A stretch of 64,000 nucleotides of DNA from Aeromicrobium piscarium (GTDB lineage Bacteria > Actinomycetota > Actinomycetes > Propionibacteriales > Nocardioidaceae), in NCBI RefSeq assembly GCF_007421815.1, contig NZ_VLNT01000001.1, positions 62,001 to 126,000 on the forward strand. Direction: 5' to 3'. Both the position numbers and the translations under genes were made by a program. A model generated the notes under the pieces. That model saw only the letters and a program-made list of their open reading frames with translations, was not told the DNA's origin and made no database searches. Shown piece after piece: positions 17,161 to 25,414 of the stretch; positions within the stretch are counted from its first letter, which is position 1, and each line of letters starts with the position of its first letter.

Positions 17161-18291
17161 ATGACCCTGCCGATGACCCCGCAACCCGGCGCGCTCGACG
17201 GCGAGCACGATCTCGTGCAGCTGCTCGCCCCCGATGGCACGCGCCGCCATGACCCGCGTTATCCGCTCGAGGTCGACCACGCCCAACTTGAAGGCTGGTA
17301 TCGCGACCTCGTCCTCGCCCGCCGCATCGACACCGAGGCCTTCGCGCTCCAGCGACACGGCGAGCTCGGCCTCTGGCCGCCGGCGCTCGGCCAGGAGGCG
17401 GCGCAGATCGGCTCCGGTCGCGCACTGCGCGACCAGGACTTCGTCTTCCCCACTTACCGTCAGCACGGCGTGGCCTACTGTCGCGGGATCGATCCGGCCC
17501 TCCTCCTCGGCGTGTTCCGGGGCACCGAGCTCGGTGGCTGGGATCCGCAGGAGTACCGCTACGCGCTCCCGCAGATCATCATCGGCGCCCAGACCCTGCA
17601 TGCCACCGGGTACGCGATGGGTCTGCTGCTCGACGGGGCGGTGGGTCATGGTGATGCTGAGCGGGACACCGCGGCCATCGCCTATCTCGGCGACGGTGCC
17701 ACGAGCCAGGGCGATGTCGCCGAGGCCTTCGTGTGGGCGGCCTCCTATCAGGCTCCGGTGGTCTTCTTCTGCGAGAACAACCAGTACGCCATTTCCGTGC
17801 CCTTGGAACGTCAGACGCGCGTGCCGATCGCTCAGCGCGCCGCCGGATTCGGCTTCGAGGGCGTCCGGGTCGACGGCAACGACGTGCTCGCCTGCTACGC
17901 GGTGACCCGCGCGGCTCTCGACGCCGCACGCCAGGGATTCGGTCCGACCCTCATCGAGGCCGTCACGTACCGGGTCGGCGCGCACACCACCTCCGATGAT
18001 CCGACGCGCTACCGCGAGGACGCCGAGACCGAGGCATGGCGCGCGAAGGACCCGATCGACCGCGTACGGATCCACCTTCAGCGTGCGGGCAGCGATGCGG
18101 CCTTCTTCGCCTCCGTCGAGGCCGAGGCCGACCAGCTCGGAGCGCACCTGCGGGAGGTCTGCGGCCGGCTGCCCGAGCCGGATCTCGTCGGCCTGTTCGA
18201 CCACGTGTACACCGATGTGCCCGAGGAGCTCGCCCGCCAGCGCGACGATGCCATCGCCTGGCAGGCCACGGACGAGGGAGGCGACCGATGA
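17161..18291 (+). CDS. 2-oxoacid dehydrogenase E1 component, alpha subunit (probably branched-chain)
   Basis: Thiamine-diphosphate enzyme subunit of 376 residues; decarboxylates a 2-oxoacid and passes the acyl group to E2. The ThDP motif runs from YLGDGATSQGD to CENNQYAISVP near residue 175-210, and the phosphorylation-loop-like sequence RVGAHTTSDDPTRYR near 272 is typical of branched-chain E1 alpha. ATG 17161 is chosen because TTGGAGG lies just upstream; an in-frame upstream ATG at 17059 falls inside the palindrome. The stop overlaps the E1 beta start. Confidence 0.92.
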   Translation: MTLPMTPQPGALDGEHDLVQLLAPDGTRRHDPRYPLEVDHAQLEGWYRDLVLARRIDTEAFALQRHGELGLWPPALGQEAAQIGSGRALRDQDFVFPTYRQHGVAYCRGIDPALLLGVFRGTELGGWDPQEYRYALPQIIIGAQTLHATGYAMGLLLDGAVGHGDAERDTAAIAYLGDGATSQGDVAEAFVWAASYQAPVVFFCENNQYAISVPLERQTRVPIAQRAAGFGFEGVRVDGNDVLACYAVTRAALDAARQGFGPTLIEAVTYRVGAHTTSDDPTRYREDAETEAWRAKDPIDRVRIHLQRAGSDAAFFASVEAEADQLGAHLREVCGRLPEPDLVGLFDHVYTDVPEELARQRDDAIAWQATDEGGDR

Positions 18292-19265
18292 CCACCACGA
18301 TGACACTGGGTGCGGCCATCAACGCAGGACTGCGGGCCGCGATGGAGCGCGACGACAAGGTCGTGCTGATGGGCGAGGACATCGGCCGGCTCGGCGGCGT
18401 CTTCCGGGTGACCGACGCCCTGCAGAAGGATTTCGGCGCCAACCGGGTCATGGACACCCCGCTCGGCGAGGCCGGGATCATGGGCACCGCCGTCGGTCTC
18501 ACCACGCGCGGCTATCGGCCGGTCGTCGAGATCCAGTTCGACGGATTCGTCTACCCGGCCTACGACCAGCTGGTCGCTCAGGTCGCGCGGCTGCACTTCC
18601 GCAGCGCCGGCCGGATACGTGTCCCGATGGTGATCCGCATCCCCTTCGGCGGCGGCATCGGCGCGGTCGAACACCACTCGGACAGCCCCGAGGCGCAGTT
18701 CGCGCTGACCTCGGGGCTCAAGGTCGTCTCCTGCGCCACCCCGCACGACGCCTACTGGATGATCCAGCAGGCCATCGCCTCGGATGACCCGGTCGTGTTC
18801 ATGGAGCCCAAGCGACGGTACTGGGAGTCCGGCGAGGTCGACACGGAGTCGGCGGGCGCGGAGCTCTGGTCGTCCCTCGTGCGGCGCTCCGGCACCGATG
18901 CGACCCTCATCGCCTACGGTCCCATGGTCAAGACCTGCCTGGACGCCGCGACCGCGGCCGCCGAGGAGGGTCTCGACCTGGAGGTCATCGACCTGCGGGC
19001 GCTCTCCCCGCTCGATCTCGGGCCGGTGTTCGCCTCGGTGCGCCGCACCGGACGCGCCGTCGTGGTGCACGAGGCGCAGCGCACCCTCGGCCTCGGCGCG
19101 GAGCTCTCCGTGCGGATCACCGAGGAGTGCTTCTACTCGCTCGAGGCGCCGGTGCAGCGAGTGACCGGTTACGACCTGCCGTATCCGCCGAGCCGGATCG
19201 AATCGGAGTTCCTGCCGAGTATCGATCGCGTGCTCGATGCCGTCGACACCGCGAGGGAGTTCTGA
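18288..19265 (+). CDS. 2-oxoacid dehydrogenase E1 component, beta subunit
   Basis: Transketolase-like beta subunit of 325 residues, completing the E1 heterotetramer. Family motifs visible are MGEDIGRLGGVFRVT (about 25), DTPLGEAGIMGTAVGL (about 60), EIQFDGFVYPAYDQ (about 85) and the C-terminal transketolase domain with VIDLRALSPLD. Start overlaps the alpha stop by ATGA and the stop overlaps the E2 start, so the three are translated as one coupled operon. Confidence 0.93.
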   Translation: MTTTMTLGAAINAGLRAAMERDDKVVLMGEDIGRLGGVFRVTDALQKDFGANRVMDTPLGEAGIMGTAVGLTTRGYRPVVEIQFDGFVYPAYDQLVAQVARLHFRSAGRIRVPMVIRIPFGGGIGAVEHHSDSPEAQFALTSGLKVVSCATPHDAYWMIQQAIASDDPVVFMEPKRRYWESGEVDTESAGAELWSSLVRRSGTDATLIAYGPMVKTCLDAATAAAEEGLDLEVIDLRALSPLDLGPVFASVRRTGRAVVVHEAQRTLGLGAELSVRITEECFYSLEAPVQRVTGYDLPYPPSRIESEFLPSIDRVLDAVDTAREF

Positions 19266-20518
19266 TGCCGGAGTTCTGCCTGCCCGATGTGGGCGAGGGC
19301 CTGACCGAGGCCGATATCGTCACTTGGCGCGTCGCGGAGGGCGACGAGGTGCGGGTCAACGATGTCCTGGTCGACATCGAGACGGCCAAATCGATCGTCG
19401 AGCTGCCGAGTCCCTTGGCGGGGACCGTCGGTGCCCTGCTGGCCGCCGAGGGCGACACCGTGCGCGTCGGCGCGCCGATCGTCCGGATCGAGACGGCGGA
19501 CACCGCGGAGGAGGCCGCGCCCCGCACGGCGGTGCTGGTCGGCTACGGACCGCGGGACGAGAAGGCGGGCGGGCGGCGACGTCGTCGCGCCGGCCGGGTC
19601 GCCGAGCCCGTGCCGTCTGCCGAGCCCGAGCACACCGCGTCGGTGGTCGCGCTCGCCAAGCCTCCGGTGCGCAAGTTCGCCAAAGACCACGGCGTGGATC
19701 TGCGCGCGATCAGTCCCGCGGACCCCTCCGGCATCGTCACCCGCACCGACGTGGAGAACGAGCTGCGACGCACGGCCGCCCCCGCTCCTGCCGAGAGGCC
19801 CGCGGTTGTCGGTGTCGCGGAGGAGCGCCGGGTGCCGATCGCGGGGGTGCGCAAGCACACGGCCGAGGCGATGGTGGAATCGGCCTTCACGGCCCCGCAC
19901 GTCACCGAGTGGATCACCGTCGATGTCAGCGCCACGATGGAGCTGCTCGACCAGCTGCGCGCCGACCGGGCCTTCGCGGACGTCAAGGTCACCGCGACGG
20001 TTCTCGTGGCGAAGGCGGTCTGTCTCGCCCTGCGTCGCACCCCCGATCTCCACGCGAGATGGGACGGCGAGGCCGGGGAGATCGTCTTCCCCGCGCATGT
20101 CGGTCTCGGGGTGGCCGCTGCGACGGACCGGGGGCTTCTCGTGCCGGTGGTCCCGCAGGCCGACGTGCTGCCCCTTCCCGAGCTCGCCCGGGAGATCGCC
20201 ACGCTCGTGCGGACCGCTCGTGAGGGGTCGCTGCAACCCGAGCACATGACGGGCGGCACCTTCACGATCACCAATGTCGGCGTCTTCGGTGTCGACGCTG
20301 GCACGCCGATCCTCAATCCCGGTCAGTCGGGCATCCTCGCGGTCGGTTCCGTCGAGAGACGGCCGTGGGTCGACGAGGAGGACCGCATCGTGCCGCGGTG
20401 GATCACCACGCTCGCCTGCAGCTTCGATCACCGGGTCGTCGACGGCGAGCAGGGCTCACGCTTCCTGGCCGATGTCGCGTCCCTGCTGCGCGACCCCAGC
20501 CGGGCGATGATGTTCTAG
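19265..20518 (+). CDS. 2-oxoacid dehydrogenase E2 (dihydrolipoamide acyltransferase)
   Basis: Core acyltransferase of 417 residues with a single lipoyl domain (lipoylated lysine in IETAKSIVELPSP near 42), a peripheral-subunit-binding domain near 135-170 (PPVRKFAKDHGVDL) and a catalytic domain ending in SFDHRVVDGEQG with the active-site histidine and aspartate. Between the domains is a charged, Pro/Ala-rich linker including a run of five arginines. No E3 (lipoamide dehydrogenase) gene follows, so E3 is presumably shared from elsewhere in the genome. Confidence 0.93.
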   Translation: MPEFCLPDVGEGLTEADIVTWRVAEGDEVRVNDVLVDIETAKSIVELPSPLAGTVGALLAAEGDTVRVGAPIVRIETADTAEEAAPRTAVLVGYGPRDEKAGGRRRRRAGRVAEPVPSAEPEHTASVVALAKPPVRKFAKDHGVDLRAISPADPSGIVTRTDVENELRRTAAPAPAERPAVVGVAEERRVPIAGVRKHTAEAMVESAFTAPHVTEWITVDVSATMELLDQLRADRAFADVKVTATVLVAKAVCLALRRTPDLHARWDGEAGEIVFPAHVGLGVAAATDRGLLVPVVPQADVLPLPELAREIATLVRTAREGSLQPEHMTGGTFTITNVGVFGVDAGTPILNPGQSGILAVGSVERRPWVDEEDRIVPRWITTLACSFDHRVVDGEQGSRFLADVASLLRDPSRAMMF

Positions 20519-20536
20519 GCGATCACCTGGTGTCAG

Positions 20537-20640
20537 TGGTCTCGATACACTCACTCGCTAGCGCTCCCTCGCACTCGACCACTGAGGGCCAGGCCACCGG
20601 TGGTTGAGTAGGAAGCTCGCTCTGCGAGCGACCGTATCGA
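20537..20640. repeat. palindromic intergenic repeat, family A, second copy
   Basis: Inverted relative to 6313-6350, with one mismatch in 38 bases at 20537-20574. A second, diverged half-element (GTGGTTGAGTAGG to CGTATCGAAACC) follows at 20600-20645. It sits in the 297-base gap between the convergent E2 and GNAT genes; apart from this and the terminator, the gap shows no gene. Confidence 0.8.
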
Positions 20641-20768
20641 AACCCCCACCGATGTGGTCTCGCTCCAGCGCGGCTACGGCCCTCGTGCGCTGGTTCCATT
20701 GCATCGCCGCGATGGAGACGGCCTTTGGCTACTCGACAGCCGGGCCCAGTTCGGCCGGCCGGGTATGC

Positions 20769-20803
20769 GGAAGGGGCGGGAGAGAATCTCTCCCGCCCCT
20801 TCC
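20769..20803. terminator. strong hairpin between convergent genes
   Basis: A 16-bp perfect stem (GGAAGGGGCGGGAGAG at 20769-20784 and its complement at 20788-20803) with a 3-base loop lies 13 bases from the end of the GNAT gene. It most likely terminates the minus-strand transcript and may also stop readthrough from the E2 operon. No T-run follows. Confidence 0.75.
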
Positions 20804-20815
20804 GTGGGTGGATGT

Positions 20816-21304
20816 TCAGTCGCCGGGGCGCACCATCATGATGTTCACCGGGCCGCCTTCGGCCAGCACGCCGACTTCCTCGAAGCCGCGGCCGGAGTGG
20901 AAGGCCAGGGAGGCGTCATTGTGGTCGTAGACCTCCAGGCCGATCGGCTTGTCGCCCTCGATCGCGTCGTAGAGCTTGGAGGCGACGCCCTTGCGGCGGT
21001 GGTCCGCTGAGACGACGATCCGGTCGAGGTAGACGTACTCGGAGGTCTCGAAGTACTCGTCGAACCAGCGATACCGCGTGGAGTCGTAGGCGACCCCGGG
21101 GGGGAGTGTGATGACGAAGCCGGCGATATCGCCGTCGTCGGTCATGACGAGTGCGTCGTCGGCCATCTCCACGAGCGCTGCCGTGGCGGCGCGGTCGAGA
21201 GGACCGACGCCTTCGAGGGCGTCCTGATTGATCTCGACGATCGTGTCGAGGTCCTCGTCGGTGATGGGTCGGATGGTCGTGGTCTGCGTCAGAACTGGGC
21301 TCAT
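20816..21304 (-). CDS. GNAT-family N-acetyltransferase
   Basis: Acyl-CoA-dependent acyltransferase of 162 residues. The acetyl-CoA pyrophosphate loop is in VVSADHRRKGVASKLYDAI near 98 (R/Q-x-x-G-x-A), and the following EVYDHNDASLAFHSGRGFEEVGV is the usual GNAT beta6-beta7 end. The acceptor is unknown. It is a single gene with its own terminator. Confidence 0.88.
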   Translation of the reverse strand: MSPVLTQTTTIRPITDEDLDTIVEINQDALEGVGPLDRAATAALVEMADDALVMTDDGDIAGFVITLPPGVAYDSTRYRWFDEYFETSEYVYLDRIVVSADHRRKGVASKLYDAIEGDKPIGLEVYDHNDASLAFHSGRGFEEVGVLAEGGPVNIMMVRPGD

Positions 21305-21422
21305 CGTCTTCCGACGTTATGTCAGGTCCGGGGGTTCACGCCAGTCGAATGCCCGGTTAAGTGATAGAGATCACAGGATCGCGGCCGGCGGCACGCGGAT
21401 CTGACCGGCTTCGTAGAATGCC

Positions 21423-22733
21423 TTGGTGAACCAGGCTTTTCGAGATCCTCGCTATCGCGCGGCTCTCGTGGTCTGGGCCGTCGCCGTCACGACCTATCTG
21501 CTGGCGGTCTTCCACCGTTCGTCGCTCGCGGTCGCGGGACTGGCCGCCTCGGAGCGGTTCGACATCTCGGCCGCGCAGCTGGCCACCTTCACCATGCTCC
21601 AGCTGCTCGTGTACGCGGCGATGCAGATCCCGGTCGGCCTCCTCGTCGACCGTTTCGGCCCGCGAGCGGTGATGCTCACCGGCACGATCGTGCTGGCCCT
21701 CGCGCAGGCGGGGTTCGCGGTGGCCGACACCTATCCGATGGCGATCGGGGCCCGTGTCTTCGTCGGTCTCGGCGATGCGATGACCTTCGTCTGCGTGCTG
21801 CGGCTGATCAATTCGTGGTTCTCGCCCCGACGGATCCCGATCATCACGCAGATCACCGGTCCCATCGGGCAGATCGGTGCCATCGCGGCGGCGGCGCCGA
21901 TGACGTGGGCTCTGGGGACGATCGGCTGGACCTCGGCCTACCTGGTGGCGGCATCGACGAGCGTGGTCGCGGCGGTCGCGGTCCTCGTGCTCGTGCGCGA
22001 TGAGCCGGCGCGCCGCAGCGTGCGCGGGGTCGAGCTGTCCTGGACCAATATCCGCACCAGCCTCGCGGCATCGTGGGCTCACCCAGGCACCCGGCTCGGC
22101 TTCTGGTGCCACTTCACCACGCAGTTCAGCTCGACGTGTCTGGGATTGTTGTGGGGCTTCCCGTTCTTCGTGCGCGGTGAGCACACCAGCGAGACCTTCG
22201 CCAATGTGCTGCTGACGATCATGGTGGTGGCGGTCGTCGTGGCGGGGCCGTTGCTGGGGTGGTTCGTGGGCGCCTATCAGTGGCATCGGTCCTCCCTCGT
22301 ACTGGCGATCGTCTGGGCGATCGTGGCGGTGTGGACCTTCGTGCTCTTCTGGCCGGGCAGCGCGCCGAGCTGGCTGTTGATCGTGCTCGTGGTCGTCGTG
22401 GGCGTCGGCGGCCCGGCATCGATGATCGGGTTCGACCTGGGACGCACGTCCAATCCGATCGAACGGCTGGCGAGCGCGACCGGGATCATCAACCAGGGCG
22501 GTTTCACGGCGAGCCTGATCCTCGTCGTCGCGATCGGCGTCATCCTCGATCTCGCCTCCCCTGGCTCGGGCACCTACACGCCGGAGGCGTTCACGCTCGC
22601 GATGAGCTTCCAGTACGTGCTGTGGGGGATCGGCCTGATCCAGATCTGGCGCTACCGCCACAAGGCGCGCAATTTCCTGCGCGCCGACTACCCCGAGCAG
22701 TGGAAGCGCTGGTCCGGCCGCGACTGGGACTGA
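21423..22733 (+). CDS. MFS transporter
   Basis: Major facilitator transporter of 436 residues with 12 hydrophobic segments. The loop 2-3 signature GLLVDRFGPRAVML near residue 72 is typical of MFS proteins, and a weaker copy is at the start of the second half. TTG 21423 or GTG 21426 may start it. Substrate not evident. It is convergent with the SDR gene across a repeat-bearing gap of 208 bases. Confidence 0.88.
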   Translation: MVNQAFRDPRYRAALVVWAVAVTTYLLAVFHRSSLAVAGLAASERFDISAAQLATFTMLQLLVYAAMQIPVGLLVDRFGPRAVMLTGTIVLALAQAGFAVADTYPMAIGARVFVGLGDAMTFVCVLRLINSWFSPRRIPIITQITGPIGQIGAIAAAAPMTWALGTIGWTSAYLVAASTSVVAAVAVLVLVRDEPARRSVRGVELSWTNIRTSLAASWAHPGTRLGFWCHFTTQFSSTCLGLLWGFPFFVRGEHTSETFANVLLTIMVVAVVVAGPLLGWFVGAYQWHRSSLVLAIVWAIVAVWTFVLFWPGSAPSWLLIVLVVVVGVGGPASMIGFDLGRTSNPIERLASATGIINQGGFTASLILVVAIGVILDLASPGSGTYTPEAFTLAMSFQYVLWGIGLIQIWRYRHKARNFLRADYPEQWKRWSGRDWD

Positions 22734-22857
22734 GGAACGCGTTCCCGTCCCCTCTCCAGCGGATGTGCACCACGCGTCGAGGTCGGTGGAGAAGAAGCGG
22801 CGACCGATCACCAGGCCGGACACGTGAGCGGGGACCGCTCGCGAGCGACGACGGAGG

Positions 22858-22902
22858 ATGTGCTCCTGTGGTTGCCATGACGACCGCCGAGGCACATTCT
22901 TC
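22858..22902. repeat. palindromic element, family C, copy 1
   Basis: Between the convergent MFS and SDR genes. The sequence GATGTG-CTCC, GGTTGCCATGAC, CCGCCGAGGCACATTC matches the reverse complement of 28637-28678 with a few differences and is imperfectly palindromic. It probably forms a hairpin in both transcripts. The remaining bases of the 208-base gap hold no gene that I see. Confidence 0.65.
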
Positions 22903-22941
22903 GTCGTCGGTCCGGCAAGGATGTGTCCTCGTACCGGATGC

Positions 22942-23883
22942 TCAGGTCACGTCGAAGACGACGCCGGTCGCGCTCTGCGAGGCGGACCAGAGCGCACCGG
23001 CGAGACGCGGATCGCGAGCCAGCCGGGTGGAACCGACCGTGCGGGGGTGGCGGCCGCGCAGCTGCTGGAACCCGTCCGGGCCGATGTAGTCGCCGCCCGT
23101 CAGCATCGGATCCGTCGCCGCGCGCAGCAGCGGCAGGGCGCCGTGAGCCGCGGGCTGGCCGATGATGCCCGTGACCTGGTGGATCGCGATGCCCGGCAGC
23201 GACCTGCCCCGCAGGTTGAGACCGGACTTGGTCAGGTTCGTCGAGGCGTAGCCGGGGTGAGCCGCGACGCTCACCACCGGAAGACCCGCGGCCTCGGACC
23301 GGCGAGCGAGCTCCCACGCGAACAGCAGGTTCGCGAGCTTGGACTCGGCGTAGGCGTTCCACCGCCGGTAACGGCGTGGGGAGCCTTCGGGGGTCAGCGT
23401 CCGCAGGTCGATGCCCCGGGCGCTGGCGTGCGCGAGGGACGAGACGGTCACGACCCGGGCGCCATCGCGCAGTGACGGCCAGAGACCGGCGGTCCAGGCG
23501 AAGTGGCCGAGGTGATTCGTGCCCATCTGGAGCTCGAAGCCGTCCTGCGTGCGGGCGAAGGGCGGGATCATGACGCCGGCGTTGTTCACCAGGATGTCGA
23601 TCCGCGGCTCGGCTGCGGCGAGATCCTGGGCGGCGGCGGTGGTCTGGGCGAGGTTCGCGAGATCGAGCTCGACGATCGAGATGTCGCTGCCCGGAGCCTC
23701 CTCCCGCAGCCGGCGCACGGCGTCCTCGGCCTTGCGGGTGTCACGGGCGGTCACGATGAGACGCGCGCCCCGCCGGGCGAGGCCGAGGGCCGTGTGTGCC
23801 CCCAGTCCTCCGGTGACACCGGTGATGACCGCCGTCTGTCCGGAGAGATCGCCGATATCGGTCGTGCTCCACCGCTCGCTCAT
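22942..23883 (-). CDS. short-chain dehydrogenase/reductase (SDR)
   Basis: NAD(P)-dependent oxidoreductase of 313 residues. Cofactor motif TGVTGGLGAHTALGLA at about residue 19, NNAGVM near 90, catalytic serine in VVTVSSLAHAS near 145 and YAESKLANLLF near 180 (YxxxK). The length and motif set match the retinol-dehydrogenase/oxidoreductase-like SDRs abundant in actinobacteria. Substrate unknown. An ATG further upstream at 23937 is in frame, but MSERW at 23883 agrees with family N-termini. Confidence 0.9.
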   Translation of the reverse strand: MSERWSTTDIGDLSGQTAVITGVTGGLGAHTALGLARRGARLIVTARDTRKAEDAVRRLREEAPGSDISIVELDLANLAQTTAAAQDLAAAEPRIDILVNNAGVMIPPFARTQDGFELQMGTNHLGHFAWTAGLWPSLRDGARVVTVSSLAHASARGIDLRTLTPEGSPRRYRRWNAYAESKLANLLFAWELARRSEAAGLPVVSVAAHPGYASTNLTKSGLNLRGRSLPGIAIHQVTGIIGQPAAHGALPLLRAATDPMLTGGDYIGPDGFQQLRGRHPRTVGSTRLARDPRLAGALWSASQSATGVVFDVT

Positions 23884-23905
23884 GGTCACGAGACTACGCG
23901 GGGAC

Positions 23906-24688
23906 TCAGGGAGTGACCGCGAGTCCGGTGAGGACACGGTGGGCCAGTTCGGTGTCTCCGTCGACCTCGACCGGCACCTGACCGGGTTTGCGCCGGCCTC
24001 CGCCGAGGACGATGAACGCCTCCGTCGACATCGTCAGCGTCGTCTCCGGGGTCGCATCGTCGTCGATGGCCGCGCGTCCGTCGTCGTTGACGACGACGGT
24101 GGCGGCGAAGGGCACGGGACCCGTCACGACGACGGCCACCGGATGACCGGACGGCGCCTTGGCTCGCTTGCCGATGACGAAGGGCAGCGCCGCCTGAAAG
24201 GACTGGACGGTCACCTGCGCGCCGGGGGAGTCGAGGTTGCCACTGCGGTTGAGGGCGCGGCGCAGATCCTGCTCGTGCATCCAGGCATCGATGACCCGGT
24301 TGCGCAGGAGCGTCTCCCAGGTCCAGGGCGCGCCCGCGGGCGTGCTGGGTGCGGGCGCGGCGGGGTCGTCGGGGAGCACCGCCAGCTGGGTGGCACGCCG
24401 TTCCACGAGCTCGCGGAGACGGACCAGGAGGTCGGGCAGGCCGACATCGTGCAGCGCATCGACCCCGGCCTGCGTGTAGTCCTGGGGCACCGTCGAGGGA
24501 CCGGCCGTGTCGGCGGTCTCGGTGCCGTCGGCGAGGACGTCCTCGAGGTGGACGAGGTGGGCCAGGATGTCGCGCACGGACCATCCGGGCAGGTCGGTGA
24601 CGCGGTCGGCATCCTCGGGGAGGAGTTCGAGATCGAGGATCGCGCCCATCGAGTGGCGCCACGCGTCGACATACGTCCGCAGGCTCAT
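23906..24688 (-). CDS. maleylpyruvate isomerase family, mycothiol-dependent enzyme
   Basis: Protein of 260 residues with an N-terminal DinB-like/MDMPI four-helix domain (SVRDILAHLVHLEDVL near 38 carries the conserved histidine) and a C-terminal SCP2-like domain. Members include mycothiol-dependent maleylpyruvate isomerase and many uncharacterised homologues. Only one clear metal-binding histidine cluster is visible, so the activity is not assured. It lies 22 bases upstream of the SDR gene, so the two may form an operon. Confidence 0.8.
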   Translation of the reverse strand: MSLRTYVDAWRHSMGAILDLELLPEDADRVTDLPGWSVRDILAHLVHLEDVLADGTETADTAGPSTVPQDYTQAGVDALHDVGLPDLLVRLRELVERRATQLAVLPDDPAAPAPSTPAGAPWTWETLLRNRVIDAWMHEQDLRRALNRSGNLDSPGAQVTVQSFQAALPFVIGKRAKAPSGHPVAVVVTGPVPFAATVVVNDDGRAAIDDDATPETTLTMSTEAFIVLGGGRRKPGQVPVEVDGDTELAHRVLTGLAVTP

Positions 24689-24747
24689 GGCTTCAACCTA
24701 GGGCATCGCCGTTCGCCGGCCCGTCACGAGCGCCGCCCGAGCTCGTT

Positions 24748-24806
24748 GAGTAGGGGGAACGTTTGGACGGTCGGACGGGGCTTTTCACCGTCCAAACGCC
24801 CCACTC
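24748..24806. terminator. long intergenic hairpin
   Basis: A perfect 12-bp stem (CGTTTGGACGGT at 24760-24771, ACCGTCCAAACG at 24787-24798) is extended by GGGG/CCCC and GAGT/ACTC with small bulges. It lies between two minus-strand genes, so it may terminate transcription of the membrane-protein gene at 24839. A regulatory role cannot be excluded. Confidence 0.6.
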
Positions 24807-24838
24807 GACGGGAAACCGGATCAGCGGAGACCGATGGG

Positions 24839-25336
24839 TCAGGGGGCGGCGCGGCGGCGCCAGGCGGTGACGGCGGCGAGGACGATACCCGCGGTGAGGG
24901 AAACCCAGGCGATCAACGAACCCATCAGGTCGCGTCCGTCGAGGTCGTTGACGAGTGCATAGCCGTAGCTCGCGCTGTCGGAGAGCTCGTCCCCGGGCGT
25001 GCACTCGACGGTCATGTCGGCGCGCCCGTCCTCCATCAGGGCGATGAGATGCCAGCGGGTTCCGTCCGTGGTGACCGTGACGTCGACGATCGAGTCGCTC
25101 GAGATCTCGGTGCGCTCCTCGCCGGGCCCGACTGCCTCACAGGCGATGTCGCGACCGGGCTGGGGGAGATCGGTGAGGACGGCGACATCGTGGCCCTGGG
25201 CATCGAAGGGCTGACCGGACGGGATGACCGTGCTGCCGCGCAGCTCGTCCCAGGTGCCGGCCGTGAAGGCCACCGCGACGATCCATCCGACGGCGGCCAC
25301 GAGGGCAGCGACGACGTACCACCAGCGAGACCTCAC
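24839..25336 (-). CDS. hypothetical membrane protein with extracytoplasmic loop
   Basis: Protein of 165 residues with a hydrophobic segment near 5-25 (WWYVVAALVAAVGWIVAVAF) and a second near 138-158 (LMGSLIAWVSLTAGIVLAAV) enclosing about 110 residues, probably outside the membrane, with two cysteines (DIACEA, VECTPG) that could form a disulphide. GTG 25336 is chosen; an upstream in-frame ATG falls in the terminator of the acyl-CoA dehydrogenase gene. No family recognised. Confidence 0.65.
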   Translation of the reverse strand: MRSRWWYVVAALVAAVGWIVAVAFTAGTWDELRGSTVIPSGQPFDAQGHDVAVLTDLPQPGRDIACEAVGPGEERTEISSDSIVDVTVTTDGTRWHLIALMEDGRADMTVECTPGDELSDSASYGYALVNDLDGRDLMGSLIAWVSLTAGIVLAAVTAWRRRAAP

Positions 25337-25355
25337 TGCGCCACCTTGCCATAGA

Positions 25356-25397
25356 GACGGCCATGCGCCGGGGAGAACTCCCCGGCGCATGGCCGTC
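25356..25397 (-). terminator. 20-bp perfect hairpin terminator of the acyl-CoA dehydrogenase gene
   Basis: A perfect 20-bp stem at 25356-25375 and 25378-25397 with an AA loop lies 18 bases past the stop of the dehydrogenase gene on the minus strand. It has no clear T-run but is one of the strongest hairpins in the window. Confidence 0.8.
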
Positions 25398-25414
25398 ATC
25401 ACATCCGCGTCAGG

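Noticed and set aside
21357..22895. 512-codon minus-strand open frame
   Set aside because: Antisense to the MFS transporter; composition is that of a shadow.
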